A stretch of 64,000 bases of DNA from Nostoc desertorum CM1-VF14 (lineage in GTDB: Bacteria > Cyanobacteriota > Cyanobacteriia > Cyanobacteriales > Nostocaceae). The stretch covers positions 85,040 to 149,039 of the forward strand of contig JAHHHR010000011.1 in NCBI GenBank assembly GCA_019359245.1. The letters run 5' to 3'. A program made the position numbers and the translations under genes. Positions 8,774 through 17,427 of the stretch are shown here, piece by piece. Every line of letters starts with the position of its first letter. The first letter of the stretch is position 1. The notes below the pieces were generated by a model. It worked only from the letters and a program-made list of their open reading frames with translations. It made no database searches and was not told the DNA's origin.

Positions 8774-9088
8774 TTAATAGTTAGAACGGGAGCTAGAGGA
8801 GCCTACCGCATTAGGATCACGATAAGCTACATTATCATCGGCTTTGCGGCTCTTGCGACCAAATAAACCAAATAAACCGAGCAAGCCCAACAAACCCCAA
8901 TCGCCATCCCGATAATTTCTGTCGGTAGTAGTATCGTCTGTAGTAGTATCTGTAACAGTAGCATCAGGGGTTGTTGTTGTCTGAGCAGAAGCAGGTAGAA
9001 CTGTAGGCAAGGTAGCCAAACTTAGAGCTAGAACAGTACTTCCTAGAATTTTAGAGACATTAAAGCGTTTCACGATCACATTCCTCAA
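8774..9088 (-). CDS. WGxxGxxG-CTERM-type secreted protein
   Basis: A 104-residue precursor. It has an N-terminal signal peptide (positive MRNVIVKRFNVSK, then a hydrophobic run ending in PASAQ near residue 36), a Thr/Asp-rich low-complexity linker, then DGDWGLLGLLGLFGLFGRKSR (about 62-82). That last segment is the WG-x2-G-x2-G hydrophobic sorting signal with a basic end, a PEP-CTERM-like tripartite signal seen in cyanobacteria. Unusually, about 22 more residues (ending SSSSRSNY) follow the basic cluster. The mature peptide would be a short acidic surface or lipid-linked segment. It is a single-gene unit with its own terminator. Confidence 0.75.
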   Translation of the reverse strand: MRNVIVKRFNVSKILGSTVLALSLATLPTVLPASAQTTTTPDATVTDTTTDDTTTDRNYRDGDWGLLGLLGLFGLFGRKSRKADDNVAYRDPNAVGSSSSRSNY

Positions 9089-9338
9089 TTGAATTGCTGC
9101 AAGTAATAGTTAAAGCTTATTAAGTTTTAGCAGCGTTAGCATCAATCTTTAGCTGCAAATATAAATCCGCTTAAAGTTGCACTTGTGATCGAGTAAATAA
9201 GCATTTTGGTATAGATTATTTACCGGGCATGGCAAATTATGCAATAGTGAAGTCAGCGATCGCATTAAAACAAGCTCGATTCTAGAAGGTAGAATTTTTT
9301 TTAAAATACAAAATTACGTCTTCAGGCATGACAGATTT

Positions 9339-11423
9339 TCATTGAATTGTTTGCCAGACCTTAAGAATGTTCTCACCACTGCCACCACCGGCAATAGTTT
9401 CTCCATCTGGGCTGATGGCAACAGCATAAATATATCCAGAACCCGTCTTTAAAGCGCGGATTTGCTTTCCTGTTACTGGATTCCAAAGTTTAATTGTCTT
9501 GTCACTACTGCCACTGACAAGGGTGAGGCCATTTGGACTTGTGCTTGGCAAAAAGGCGACAGAATTAACCTTATCATTATGTCCTTTGAAGGTGCGGATT
9601 TCTTTTCCTGCCTCCAAGTTCCACAATTTAATTGTCTTATCCAAGCTACCACTAGCAAGAGTTTTGCCATCAGGAGTAAAAGCAACCGAAAGAATCGGCC
9701 CAGCATTTCCCTCGAAGCTGCGGATTTCTTTTCCTGTCTCCAGATTCCACAATTTAATTGTCTTATCCCAGCTACCACTAGCAAGGGTTTTGCCATCAGG
9801 ACTCAAAGCCACAGATTGAACACCACTGGTATGTCCCTCTAAGGTGTGGATTAACTTTCCTGTCTCTAGATTCCACAGTTTGATTTTCATATCCTTACTG
9901 GCACTACCACTAGCAAGGGTTTTGCCATCAGGGCTGAAAGCTACGGAAGTAACTCCGTCAGTATGTCCCTTTAAGGTACGGACTAACTTTCCTGTCTCCA
10001 CATTCCACATTTTGATTGTTTTGTCCGCACTACCACTGACAAGGGTTTTGCTATCAGGAGTGAAGCCTACAGTCCAAATCCAATCGGAATGTCCTTCTAA
10101 AGTGCGAATTTCTTCTCTACTGGCTAGATTCCATAGCTTGATTGTCTTATCATCACTGGCACTACCAAGGGTTTTGCCATCAGGGCTGAAAGCTACGGAA
10201 TTCACATCGCTGGAATGCCCGTTGAGGGGTTCGGGCTGAAAAGGATTTTTTGAAACGCTTTTTTTGGGCTGAATCGTCGGCTTGGAAGAAATAGTTGGAG
10301 AATATTCCCTCATTGTATGGGTGCGAGTCTGGAAATACCAAACTCCCCCTAATCCCAATACCAAAATGCTAGAACCTAAGAGCAGTTTACTGTTTAGGTT
10401 GTTATTTGGTTTTGGTGAAACTGGCCCCGTGTTTGCTGAAGTAGTTGTAAATGTTGGGGTAAGTATAGTTGACGGCACTGATGACAATGGTGGTAGCCGA
10501 GGTGTTAAATCAGTGATGACTTCATCAGCCGATTGGTAACGCTTTAGGATATCTAATTGCAACAGCTTATCCAAAACTTGACCCAACTCTATAGACACAA
10601 AAGCCCCATTCTTACCTGGACTAATCAAATATTGTCGCCAAGATGCAACCCAACTATAGCCCTGCTGAATCCACAGTTGAGATGGGCGAATCCCAGTTAG
10701 TAAATGAAAACAAGTCACCCCCAAACTGAATAAATCACTGGCTGGGTAAGCTTTTCCATCTTGCATCTGTTCAAGTGGAGTGTAACCATGTGAGCCAATA
10801 ACAGTGCCCATTTTACTTTGCACTGTTGCCGTCAGATGTTTGGAGGCTCCAAAATCAATTAGCACTAATCGCCCATCACTTTGACGGCGAATAATATTTT
10901 GTGGTTTGATATCTCGATGAATCACTCCCCGTACATGGATAAACCTCAGTACGGGCAGTAAATCTAGCAATAATTCGCGAATTTCGGTTTCGTTATAGTT
11001 TCCCCGCGTCTCCCATTCCTTAAGCAAGTTATGCCCATCGATAAATTGCTGCACCAAAAACAGATAGCCCTTTTGTTCAAAATAAGCCAACAAAGTTGGA
11101 ATTTGCGGATGTTCTCCGAGTTCTTGCAGTCGGCTCGCTTCTTGTTTAAATAGTTCAATGGCCTTTGTTAGTGGCGCAGTTCCCTGAAGCTTTGGTGCGA
11201 ACTGCTTAACAACACAGCATTCATTCAGTTTGTGTACATCTTTTGCCAAATATGTTCTACTAAATCCACCCTCATCTGACAATACCTGAGTGGGACGATA
11301 GCGACCTCCTAGCAGAGGTATCAGTTCCGCTCTACAATTGTGGCAATAGTTGTTTGTATCAGGATTCAGGGGTTTTTGGCAATCGGGATTCACACAACAG
11401 AGCATACTGGGAACCCATTTCAA
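9339..11423 (-). CDS. Ser/Thr protein kinase with N-terminal zinc ribbon and C-terminal WD40 propeller
   Basis: A 694-residue membrane-anchored kinase. A four-cysteine ribbon (CCVNPDC...YCHNC, residues 9-30) precedes a kinase domain with catalytic Lys73, HRDIKPQN (169-176) and DFG (190-192), so the catalytic residues are intact. A single transmembrane helix lies near 345-363, followed by seven WD40 repeats (about 400-694, each ending in KTIKLWN-like blocks). The propeller is probably outside the membrane and senses or scaffolds. The start may be the inner ATG giving MLCC. It is paralogous to the kinase at 13440-15494, with the secreted PPC protein between them. Confidence 0.92.
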   Translation of the reverse strand: MKWVPSMLCCVNPDCQKPLNPDTNNYCHNCRAELIPLLGGRYRPTQVLSDEGGFSRTYLAKDVHKLNECCVVKQFAPKLQGTAPLTKAIELFKQEASRLQELGEHPQIPTLLAYFEQKGYLFLVQQFIDGHNLLKEWETRGNYNETEIRELLLDLLPVLRFIHVRGVIHRDIKPQNIIRRQSDGRLVLIDFGASKHLTATVQSKMGTVIGSHGYTPLEQMQDGKAYPASDLFSLGVTCFHLLTGIRPSQLWIQQGYSWVASWRQYLISPGKNGAFVSIELGQVLDKLLQLDILKRYQSADEVITDLTPRLPPLSSVPSTILTPTFTTTSANTGPVSPKPNNNLNSKLLLGSSILVLGLGGVWYFQTRTHTMREYSPTISSKPTIQPKKSVSKNPFQPEPLNGHSSDVNSVAFSPDGKTLGSASDDKTIKLWNLASREEIRTLEGHSDWIWTVGFTPDSKTLVSGSADKTIKMWNVETGKLVRTLKGHTDGVTSVAFSPDGKTLASGSASKDMKIKLWNLETGKLIHTLEGHTSGVQSVALSPDGKTLASGSWDKTIKLWNLETGKEIRSFEGNAGPILSVAFTPDGKTLASGSLDKTIKLWNLEAGKEIRTFKGHNDKVNSVAFLPSTSPNGLTLVSGSSDKTIKLWNPVTGKQIRALKTGSGYIYAVAISPDGETIAGGGSGENILKVWQTIQ

Positions 11424-12017
11424 GGGGAGTATATATCATCTTAAGTCATGCAGTATAATCTCTGTTGTTAGTCAAGATCACTGAGATGCGATACAAACTA
11501 GCAATTTCCTTACCTCATAAGGTATTGAAGAGTTTAGTACTCTTTTATTACTTTCATTACAAAATATTTAAAACCTTGTTTCTCCGTACTTGATTCTAAA
11601 CAAGGATTTTTTGGCTTTGCCGATCAAGCAAGGCTTTGAACAAGATTCAAGGTTAGTTTTTTATTTTTCTCTCTTCAGATATATAAAAGAGTGTTATGTT
11701 ATTTTATTCTAATAATAATACAAATACGCTGGTAGGCGCATATTTGGTAAAAATAAATATTTCAACAAAAATCCGAAAAGTAGGAAGTTAAGCTTGTAGC
11801 TCAGTATATACTTACGAAATTGACATTTACTGTTTTAGTACAGCTTGGCAAAATTCAGACCCCATCTCAAACAAGACTTTGGGAAAAATCCTTTTGTTAA
11901 AGGTAAGCAAACTTCCGCCACATTGTACTAGTAGTTTAAATTTGAATATAAATTCCCCGGCTCAAAATTCGTCTATTCCTTAAAAACAAAATTATCAGCA
12001 AATTTAAGAGCGTGATT
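11424..12017. other. AT-rich divergent promoter region
   Basis: About 590 bases with no supported ORF between the leftward WD40 kinase and the rightward PPC protein. It presumably holds both promoters. AAGAG at 12006-12010 is the ribosome site of the downstream gene. Confidence 0.5.
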
Positions 12018-13202
12018 ATGCTAGTAGAAAACAACAACTATCGTCGAAAATTAAATCGCATTTTAATTTCTTGCTTGAGTAGTAGTTTGCTAATCACAAG
12101 TAATGTACTGCCTATAAGTGCTTTGGGAAAACCTCAAAATTCCCAACATTTCATAATTGCTAAATCACCAGATGAGAGACAACCAGAAGCAGTAAGAAAA
12201 GCAATTGAGCAAATTCCTGTTTCTCAAGCATCAGTATCTCCAAGACGCAAACCATCTGTTAAGTCACCAATACAGACTTCGTCTAACACAGAAAATTCAC
12301 AGCCAAGATCCAATAGTTCCAATTCAGGAAGAGTTCGCCAGCAAAGTTCCAACCCAGGGAGAGTTCGCCAGCAAAGTTCCAACTCAGGAAGAGTTCGCCA
12401 GCAAAGTTCCAATTCAGGTAGAGTTCGCCAGCAGAGTTCCAACTCAGGGAGAGTTCGCCAGCAAAGTTCCAACCGTCCACCAGTTTCTCAACCCGTGGCA
12501 CCTACTTACAAGCCTATTAACTTTGCAGATGTCGCATTAGGGATTCTGAGTAAAAATGACTTTAAATCTCAAGGTAGATACTTTCATTTTTATGAGTTTG
12601 AGGGTAGAGAAAATCAATTAGTCCAAATTAGGCTGATTGGCAGTAATGATACACGCAGATCAAATAACTTGAGTTTAAATCCTTTGTTGTTTCTGCACGA
12701 TCCTGATAATAATATCATCGTCAAAAAAGGCGTTTTGAACAAAAGCAGTGGTGGCGATGATGCATTCATTTTTGCGCGACTACCTGTAAAAGGCACTTAC
12801 AAGATTGCAGTTACTAGCCAAGATCCCGGAGAGATAGGCCGTTATAGTTTGGCTCTGAGGAATGACAGAGCTAGTTATACCTTAGATGAAGCAGGTCAAC
12901 TAACTGCCAAAAGCTCAACCCTGAAACAAAATGGCGGCGTTTACAATATTTCCAATTTTCAAGGGAGAAAAAATCAGCTTGTAAGTATTCGGGTAGATAG
13001 TGTTGATGAAGAGTTTTCTCCTTACGTAGCCTTGCTAAATTCTCAAGGAAAGACGATCGCTATAGATCAAGATAAGGACAAAGATGGTGTATACAGTGCT
13101 TTAATTGACCGAGCTAGGTTGCCCGAAGATGATACTTACTATATAGTTGTTACTTCCAACAATCCCCAAGAACGCGGTAAGTACAGATTGACTATCTTCT
13201 GA
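12018..13202 (+). CDS. Secreted protein with RVRQQSSNSG repeats and two PPC-type beta domains
   Basis: A 394-residue exported protein. A signal peptide (basic YRRKLNR, then a hydrophobic stretch to about residue 36) is followed by a Ser/Arg/Gln-rich linker with five decapeptide repeats of RVRQQSSNSG type (about 100-150). Two tandem domains resembling bacterial pre-peptidase C-terminal (PPC) modules follow (about 165-278 and 282-394, both with F-x-GRxNQLV and GxYxL/I patterns). PPC domains usually accompany secreted proteases, but no protease domain is present. ATG 12018 has AAGAG 7 bases upstream, better than GTG 12012. It may be a binding partner of the flanking kinases; that is inference from position only. 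Confidence 0.82.
   Translation: MLVENNNYRRKLNRILISCLSSSLLITSNVLPISALGKPQNSQHFIIAKSPDERQPEAVRKAIEQIPVSQASVSPRRKPSVKSPIQTSSNTENSQPRSNSSNSGRVRQQSSNPGRVRQQSSNSGRVRQQSSNSGRVRQQSSNSGRVRQQSSNRPPVSQPVAPTYKPINFADVALGILSKNDFKSQGRYFHFYEFEGRENQLVQIRLIGSNDTRRSNNLSLNPLLFLHDPDNNIIVKKGVLNKSSGGDDAFIFARLPVKGTYKIAVTSQDPGEIGRYSLALRNDRASYTLDEAGQLTAKSSTLKQNGGVYNISNFQGRKNQLVSIRVDSVDEEFSPYVALLNSQGKTIAIDQDKDKDGVYSALIDRARLPEDDTYYIVVTSNNPQERGKYRLTIF
12321..12470. repeat. Five tandem 30-bp coding repeats
   Basis: Five head-to-tail units of exactly 30 bases (each with GAGTTCGCCAGCAAAGTTCC or one change from it) encode the basic decapeptide repeats of the PPC protein. The variation is almost all in the first ten bases of each unit. 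The low divergence implies recent expansion or homogenisation. Confidence 0.95.
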
Positions 13203-13250
13203 TAATTCAAGTCACTTGAAACTACCGCTTTCTGTTGAATAAAAACGTAT

Positions 13251-13272
13251 CCCTCTCCGACGGGTGAGAGGG
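13251..13272. terminator. Hairpin downstream of the PPC protein gene
   Basis: A stem CCCTCTC / GAGAGGG with an 8-base loop, 48 bases after the stop codon. There is no T-run, so a terminator role is only possible. Confidence 0.3.
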
Positions 13273-13439
13273 ACGAGGGCGAATGTATTATGGTAATAAG
13301 TAAAGACTAGCCTATTCTCAATAAAGTCTCAAGTAATCCCACTAAGGCTTGTTTATTGCTTAAATGCTCATGTACATTAGCGTTCGCAGAGCATCTCGCA
13401 TAGGTTGTGCGACCCTACTCAGTTAAGTATAATTCCTCC

Positions 13440-15494
13440 TTACTGAGACAACTGCCAAATCTTAATAGTATTGTCTTCACTACCACTGACAAGGGTCTTG
13501 CCATCAGAACTAAAGGTTACGGATGTCACAGTGTTGGTGTGCCCCGACAATGTTAGAATTTCTTCTCCTGTAGCTGAATTCCACAGTTTGATGGTGCGAT
13601 CGCGGCTACCAGTAGCAATCATTTTACCATCGACACTGAAAGCTACGGATGTGACTGTGTTAGTATGTCCCGCTAGTATGCGAATTTCTTTTCCCGTCGC
13701 TAGATTCCAAAGTTTGATGGTGCGTAGGCGTAACCCGTCGTAGACATCGCGGTTAGCACTGGCTAAAGTTTTACCATCTGGGCTTATAGCTACAGCTGTT
13801 ACTGTTTGGTAATTTCCCTCCAGTGTGCGGATTGAGTACCCTTTTGTTAGATTCCAAATTTTGATAGTCTTGTCAAAACTGCCACTGGCAAGAATCACGC
13901 CATTAGGGCTGATGGCTACCGATCGCACCCAAAATGTATGCCCTACTAGTGTCCGAATTTGCTCCCCTGTTGCTAAATCCCAGATTTTGATGGTGTTGTC
14001 ATCACTACCACTAACCAAGGTCTGGCTATCAGCGCTGATGGCTAGGGCATGAACTGAGTCAGAATGCCCTGTAAGAGTGCGAATTTGTTTTCCTGTTGCC
14101 AGATTCCAAATTTTGATGGTGCTGTCATCATTACCACTAACCAGAGTTTTACCATCTGGGCTAATCATCACCGCATTCACCTGCTGAGAATAGGCGTTGA
14201 GTGAAGATTGTTTTCCGGTTGCGAGATTCCAGAGTTTAATTGTGCGATTGTCGCCAATGCTAGCAATTGTTTGGCCATCGGGGCTGATGGCAACGGATAA
14301 AACTGACTTTTCATGTCCTTGGAGAGTGTTAGCCAAGGAAACCTTACCCAAAGTAATCTTTAGCTGCTGGCCTAAAAACGCCTCATCTTTGCCAGAATTC
14401 TTGTGATGACTCAGCCTAGAGGATAAATTGGTTTGAATTCGGCGAAAATATTTATACCAAGATTCTTGAAATCCGAACAACAAAATAAAAGCACTTACCA
14501 AAATTAAAATTCTCAGTAAGTGATAACTTTTTGGTAAATCTGGTGCTTTAGTTGGTGGTATTTTTCCAGATGACTTACCTGCTGGTGGCAGTGCGAGGAG
14601 TTGTTTTGGAGTCAAGTCTCTGAGGACTTCATCGGCTGACTGGTAACGTTCATGGATGTCTTTTTTCAAAAGCTTGTCGATGACAAAATCCAACTCAGGA
14701 TTTAATGGACTCCGCAAATATACTCGCCAATTACTCACCCAGGCGTACCCAGATTCCATCCACAGTTCAAAGGGGGAATTTCCTGTGAGCAGATGAAAAC
14801 AGGTAGCCCCCAAACCGAATAAGTCACTGGCGGGAAAAGCTTTACCATCTCTAATCTGTTCTAGGGGAGAATAACCATGTGAACCAATGGATGTGCCAGA
14901 TTTCTGCTGAACTCTCACTGTGAATTGCTTTGAGGAACCAAAATCAATCAAGCTTAATCGCCCATCACTTTTATTACGGATAATATTTTCTGGCTTAATA
15001 TCTCGATGAATGACTTTGCGATCGTGGATAAATTTGAGGATTGGCAGTAAGTCTAGCAAAATAGATTGAATTTCCCTAGCGTTATAAGCCTTGCGCTGTT
15101 GCAACTCCTTTAACAAATTCTCGCCATTGATAAATTGCTGCACTAAATATAGGCAGCCGTCTTGCTCAAAATAAGCTAGCAAAGTCGGAATTTGGGGATG
15201 TTCCCCAAGGTCTTGTAGTCGCTGTGCTTCTTCGGCAAACAACTCCATCGCCTTTTTTTGCGACCAAGTTCCTTGGAACTTTGGAGCTAATTGCTTGATA
15301 ACACAACGTTCATTGAGTTTATCGACATCTTCTGATAGATAGGTTCTGCCAAATCCCCCCTCATCTGAAAGGACTCGGATGACACGAAAGCGATTTCTTA
15401 AAAGTGACACCAAGGGGGTGCTACAACTTTGGCAAAACTTCTTTCCATTGGGATTCAGGGGATTTGAGCAATCGGGATTTAAGCAGCAGATCAT
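13440..15494 (-). CDS. Ser/Thr protein kinase with zinc ribbon and WD40 propeller (second paralogue)
   Basis: A kinase of about 684 residues with the same plan as the gene at 9339: a CCLNPDC...FCQSC ribbon, a kinase domain with VIHRDIKPENII and LIDFGSSK, a hydrophobic anchor (HLLRILILVSAFILLFGF), and a WD40 propeller of seven or more repeats to the C-terminus. The longer frame opens at 15521, but the ATG at 15494 starts directly with MICCLNPDC, as in relatives. One WD repeat contains an unusual insertion (NRDVYDGLRLRTIKLWN), which coincides with GGCGTAACCCGTCGTAGAC-like repeat DNA at about 13728-13747. It reads toward the PPC gene. Confidence 0.92.
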   Translation of the reverse strand: MICCLNPDCSNPLNPNGKKFCQSCSTPLVSLLRNRFRVIRVLSDEGGFGRTYLSEDVDKLNERCVIKQLAPKFQGTWSQKKAMELFAEEAQRLQDLGEHPQIPTLLAYFEQDGCLYLVQQFINGENLLKELQQRKAYNAREIQSILLDLLPILKFIHDRKVIHRDIKPENIIRNKSDGRLSLIDFGSSKQFTVRVQQKSGTSIGSHGYSPLEQIRDGKAFPASDLFGLGATCFHLLTGNSPFELWMESGYAWVSNWRVYLRSPLNPELDFVIDKLLKKDIHERYQSADEVLRDLTPKQLLALPPAGKSSGKIPPTKAPDLPKSYHLLRILILVSAFILLFGFQESWYKYFRRIQTNLSSRLSHHKNSGKDEAFLGQQLKITLGKVSLANTLQGHEKSVLSVAISPDGQTIASIGDNRTIKLWNLATGKQSSLNAYSQQVNAVMISPDGKTLVSGNDDSTIKIWNLATGKQIRTLTGHSDSVHALAISADSQTLVSGSDDNTIKIWDLATGEQIRTLVGHTFWVRSVAISPNGVILASGSFDKTIKIWNLTKGYSIRTLEGNYQTVTAVAISPDGKTLASANRDVYDGLRLRTIKLWNLATGKEIRILAGHTNTVTSVAFSVDGKMIATGSRDRTIKLWNSATGEEILTLSGHTNTVTSVTFSSDGKTLVSGSEDNTIKIWQLSQ

Positions 15495-16099
15495 GATCTG
15501 ACAGGCGCGACTGCATGACAACTTAGGCTAAGTTTGCCCCGAACTTTCCCTTAAGAAAATTGACTCTCGCTTACTTTTGGTAGAAAACCCTGTTCTGGGG
15601 ATTGGGGAATTACTTAATATAGTTAGCGTTTGTAAATAGTGTCAGTCTTCCTCATCTGTGGAAAACTACGAGAGCCATAGAATTAATTATTCTTTCGATT
15701 ATATAATAATTTGAATAAAAATTTTTTCTGAACTATTAAACCTAGTAATTTTGCTTGTATATTGACACGCGATAATTTACTAAGTATTAAACTTAAACCC
15801 TGATTAATTAACCATTACTGAATATTAAATGTAGTTAAAATGCTTACTAAATTTGTTTTTGAGAGCTTAAATTGCCCATGATTAATTGTTCATTTGATAC
15901 TTTAGAGAATAAGAAATAAGTTGTTTAAAAAGTGTTTAACTGTTATTTTAGGCACTTTTAAATCCTCCCAAACCTGCTTAAAAAGGTTAGAACCGGAATC
16001 AAAGTCCCTTTTTTTAAGGGAAATTTAGAGGAACTACAAGTTTTTGATACATCACTAACAACTTTTAAAACATCCTCTAACTTAGTTGTGCTAACTTGT
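15495..16099. other. AT-rich intergenic region
   Basis: About 600 bases with no supported ORF. A CCCTTTTTTTAAGGG palindrome at 16009-16023 belongs to the same repeat family as those at 8.3-8.5 kb. The rest is AT-rich upstream region of the WD40 kinase. Confidence 0.5.
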
Positions 16100-17152
16100 T
16101 TACTTAAGTCTTGCTCTCCATTTGCGAATAGCACTAGCAGTTCTGGCCACAGGTGGGATGTATACATCAGAAGCTTCGTAAGAATTTCCGTATTGTGCAA
16201 TACTTTTATTGTTTAATTTTTGGGAAGTTAGACAGTTAGCCAAAGTAGGCAAATAGCTTTCATTACCTAAAACTTTCATTACTTCATCGGCAGTCTTAAA
16301 CCGATCATCTAACGAAATCTTCACCATTTTTCCTAAAATATAGCCGAAGCGATCGCTAATATCTACCTCTTTTTGCCAACATATTTCACCAGTATCTGCG
16401 TCGTAGTCAAATTCTAAAGGATTTTTAGCAGTCAACATATAAATACAAGTTACACCCAGCGCATAAATGTCACTTGCATAAACTGGACGTAGAGAAAACT
16501 GTTCTGGTGGTGCAAATCCCCTAGTCCCAATAAAATTGGTGTTTGCAGCTTGATTGATTGAGTTTTCACAAGAATCAGCTAATTGCTCTTTCACCGCCCC
16601 AAAATCAATCAGCACTACCCGCCCATCATACTCACACCGCAATAAATTTTGGGGTTTAATATCCCGATGAATCACATGATGTTTATGAAGGTACTGTAAT
16701 ACAGGCAATAATTCTTGCAAAAACCGTTTAACTGAGGCTTCACTTTTAGCCCCAGTTTGGCGCACTTCTCGTGCCAAAGTCAAACCCGGCACGTATTCTT
16801 GAATTAGAAAAAATTCCCCATTTGCCTGAAAGTAGTCCAATAGCATGGGAATTTGTGAATGACTACCAAGTTGACCTAAGGTTTTTGCTTCTTTTTCAAA
16901 GCGTGTACATGCCCTCTGCCAACTTTGAGGATTAGTCACTTTTGGACAAAGCTGTTTAATGACACACAGGGGATTCCCAGGTAATATGGCATTTTTGGCT
17001 AAAAACGTGATCCCAAAACCACCTCTACCTAAAATTTGCAATATTTCATAACGACCGCGAAATAGCTTCTTGGAACCACACATTTGACCAAGCTGAGTTT
17101 GCTGTAAAATGCTCTCTTGAGAATTCGTTATTTTCTGAGAAAAGCGATTCAT
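16100..17152 (-). CDS. Ser/Thr protein kinase, short form
   Basis: A 350-residue kinase with GRGGFGITFLA (P-loop), the lysine of CVIKQL, HRDIKPQNLL and LIDFGAVKE, then GTRGFAPPEQ in the activation segment. All catalytic elements are present. After the kinase lobe there are only about 55 residues with no transmembrane helix or repeats, ending in a basic RKWRARLK tail. It is thus a soluble relative of the two WD40 kinases nearby and may phosphorylate a shared partner. The N-terminus carries one CxxK-type cysteine but no zinc ribbon. Confidence 0.9.
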   Translation of the reverse strand: MNRFSQKITNSQESILQQTQLGQMCGSKKLFRGRYEILQILGRGGFGITFLAKNAILPGNPLCVIKQLCPKVTNPQSWQRACTRFEKEAKTLGQLGSHSQIPMLLDYFQANGEFFLIQEYVPGLTLAREVRQTGAKSEASVKRFLQELLPVLQYLHKHHVIHRDIKPQNLLRCEYDGRVVLIDFGAVKEQLADSCENSINQAANTNFIGTRGFAPPEQFSLRPVYASDIYALGVTCIYMLTAKNPLEFDYDADTGEICWQKEVDISDRFGYILGKMVKISLDDRFKTADEVMKVLGNESYLPTLANCLTSQKLNNKSIAQYGNSYEASDVYIPPVARTASAIRKWRARLK

Positions 17153-17353
17153 TAGTATAGAGTATCTGTTCTGAAATGTCTCTAATCTTACGACATATAT
17201 TTATTGGAAACAGTAAAATTACTGGATCTTTGCTAAATCCTCATTACTCTCCTATTGGAAATTCAAAAAGTAAAACTAAATTTTGTAGAATTTACGCATT
17301 GACAAGAGAAATTCAATATGTTTTAGAAAATCTTTACAAGACATGAATTGGCT

Positions 17354-17385
17354 GTAGGGGCTTACAGCTAGCTGTACGCCCCTAC
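17354..17385. repeat. Palindromic GTAGGGGC...GCCCCTAC repeat
   Basis: An 8-bp stem GTAGGGGC / GCCCCTAC encloses a second palindrome (ACAGCTAGCTGT), and TATTTTTTG follows on the plus strand. It resembles dispersed cyanobacterial palindromes and could act as a terminator between the GH57 gene and the kinase gene. Confidence 0.6.
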
Positions 17386-17427
17386 TAGGTATTTTTTGAA
17401 ATGGTATAACACCAAGCGTATTGAGTT

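Noticed and set aside
9462..10239. Several rightward ORFs opposite the WD40 repeats
   Set aside because: Repetitive antisense shadows of the propeller code; the same happens at 13471-14406.
12321..12470. CRISPR array
   Set aside because: The units are contiguous 30-bp coding repeats with no unique spacers, in frame within a secreted protein.
15958..16200. 80-codon leftward ORF overlapping the short kinase
   Set aside because: Overlaps the kinase C-terminus in another frame, with no ribosome site or family pattern.
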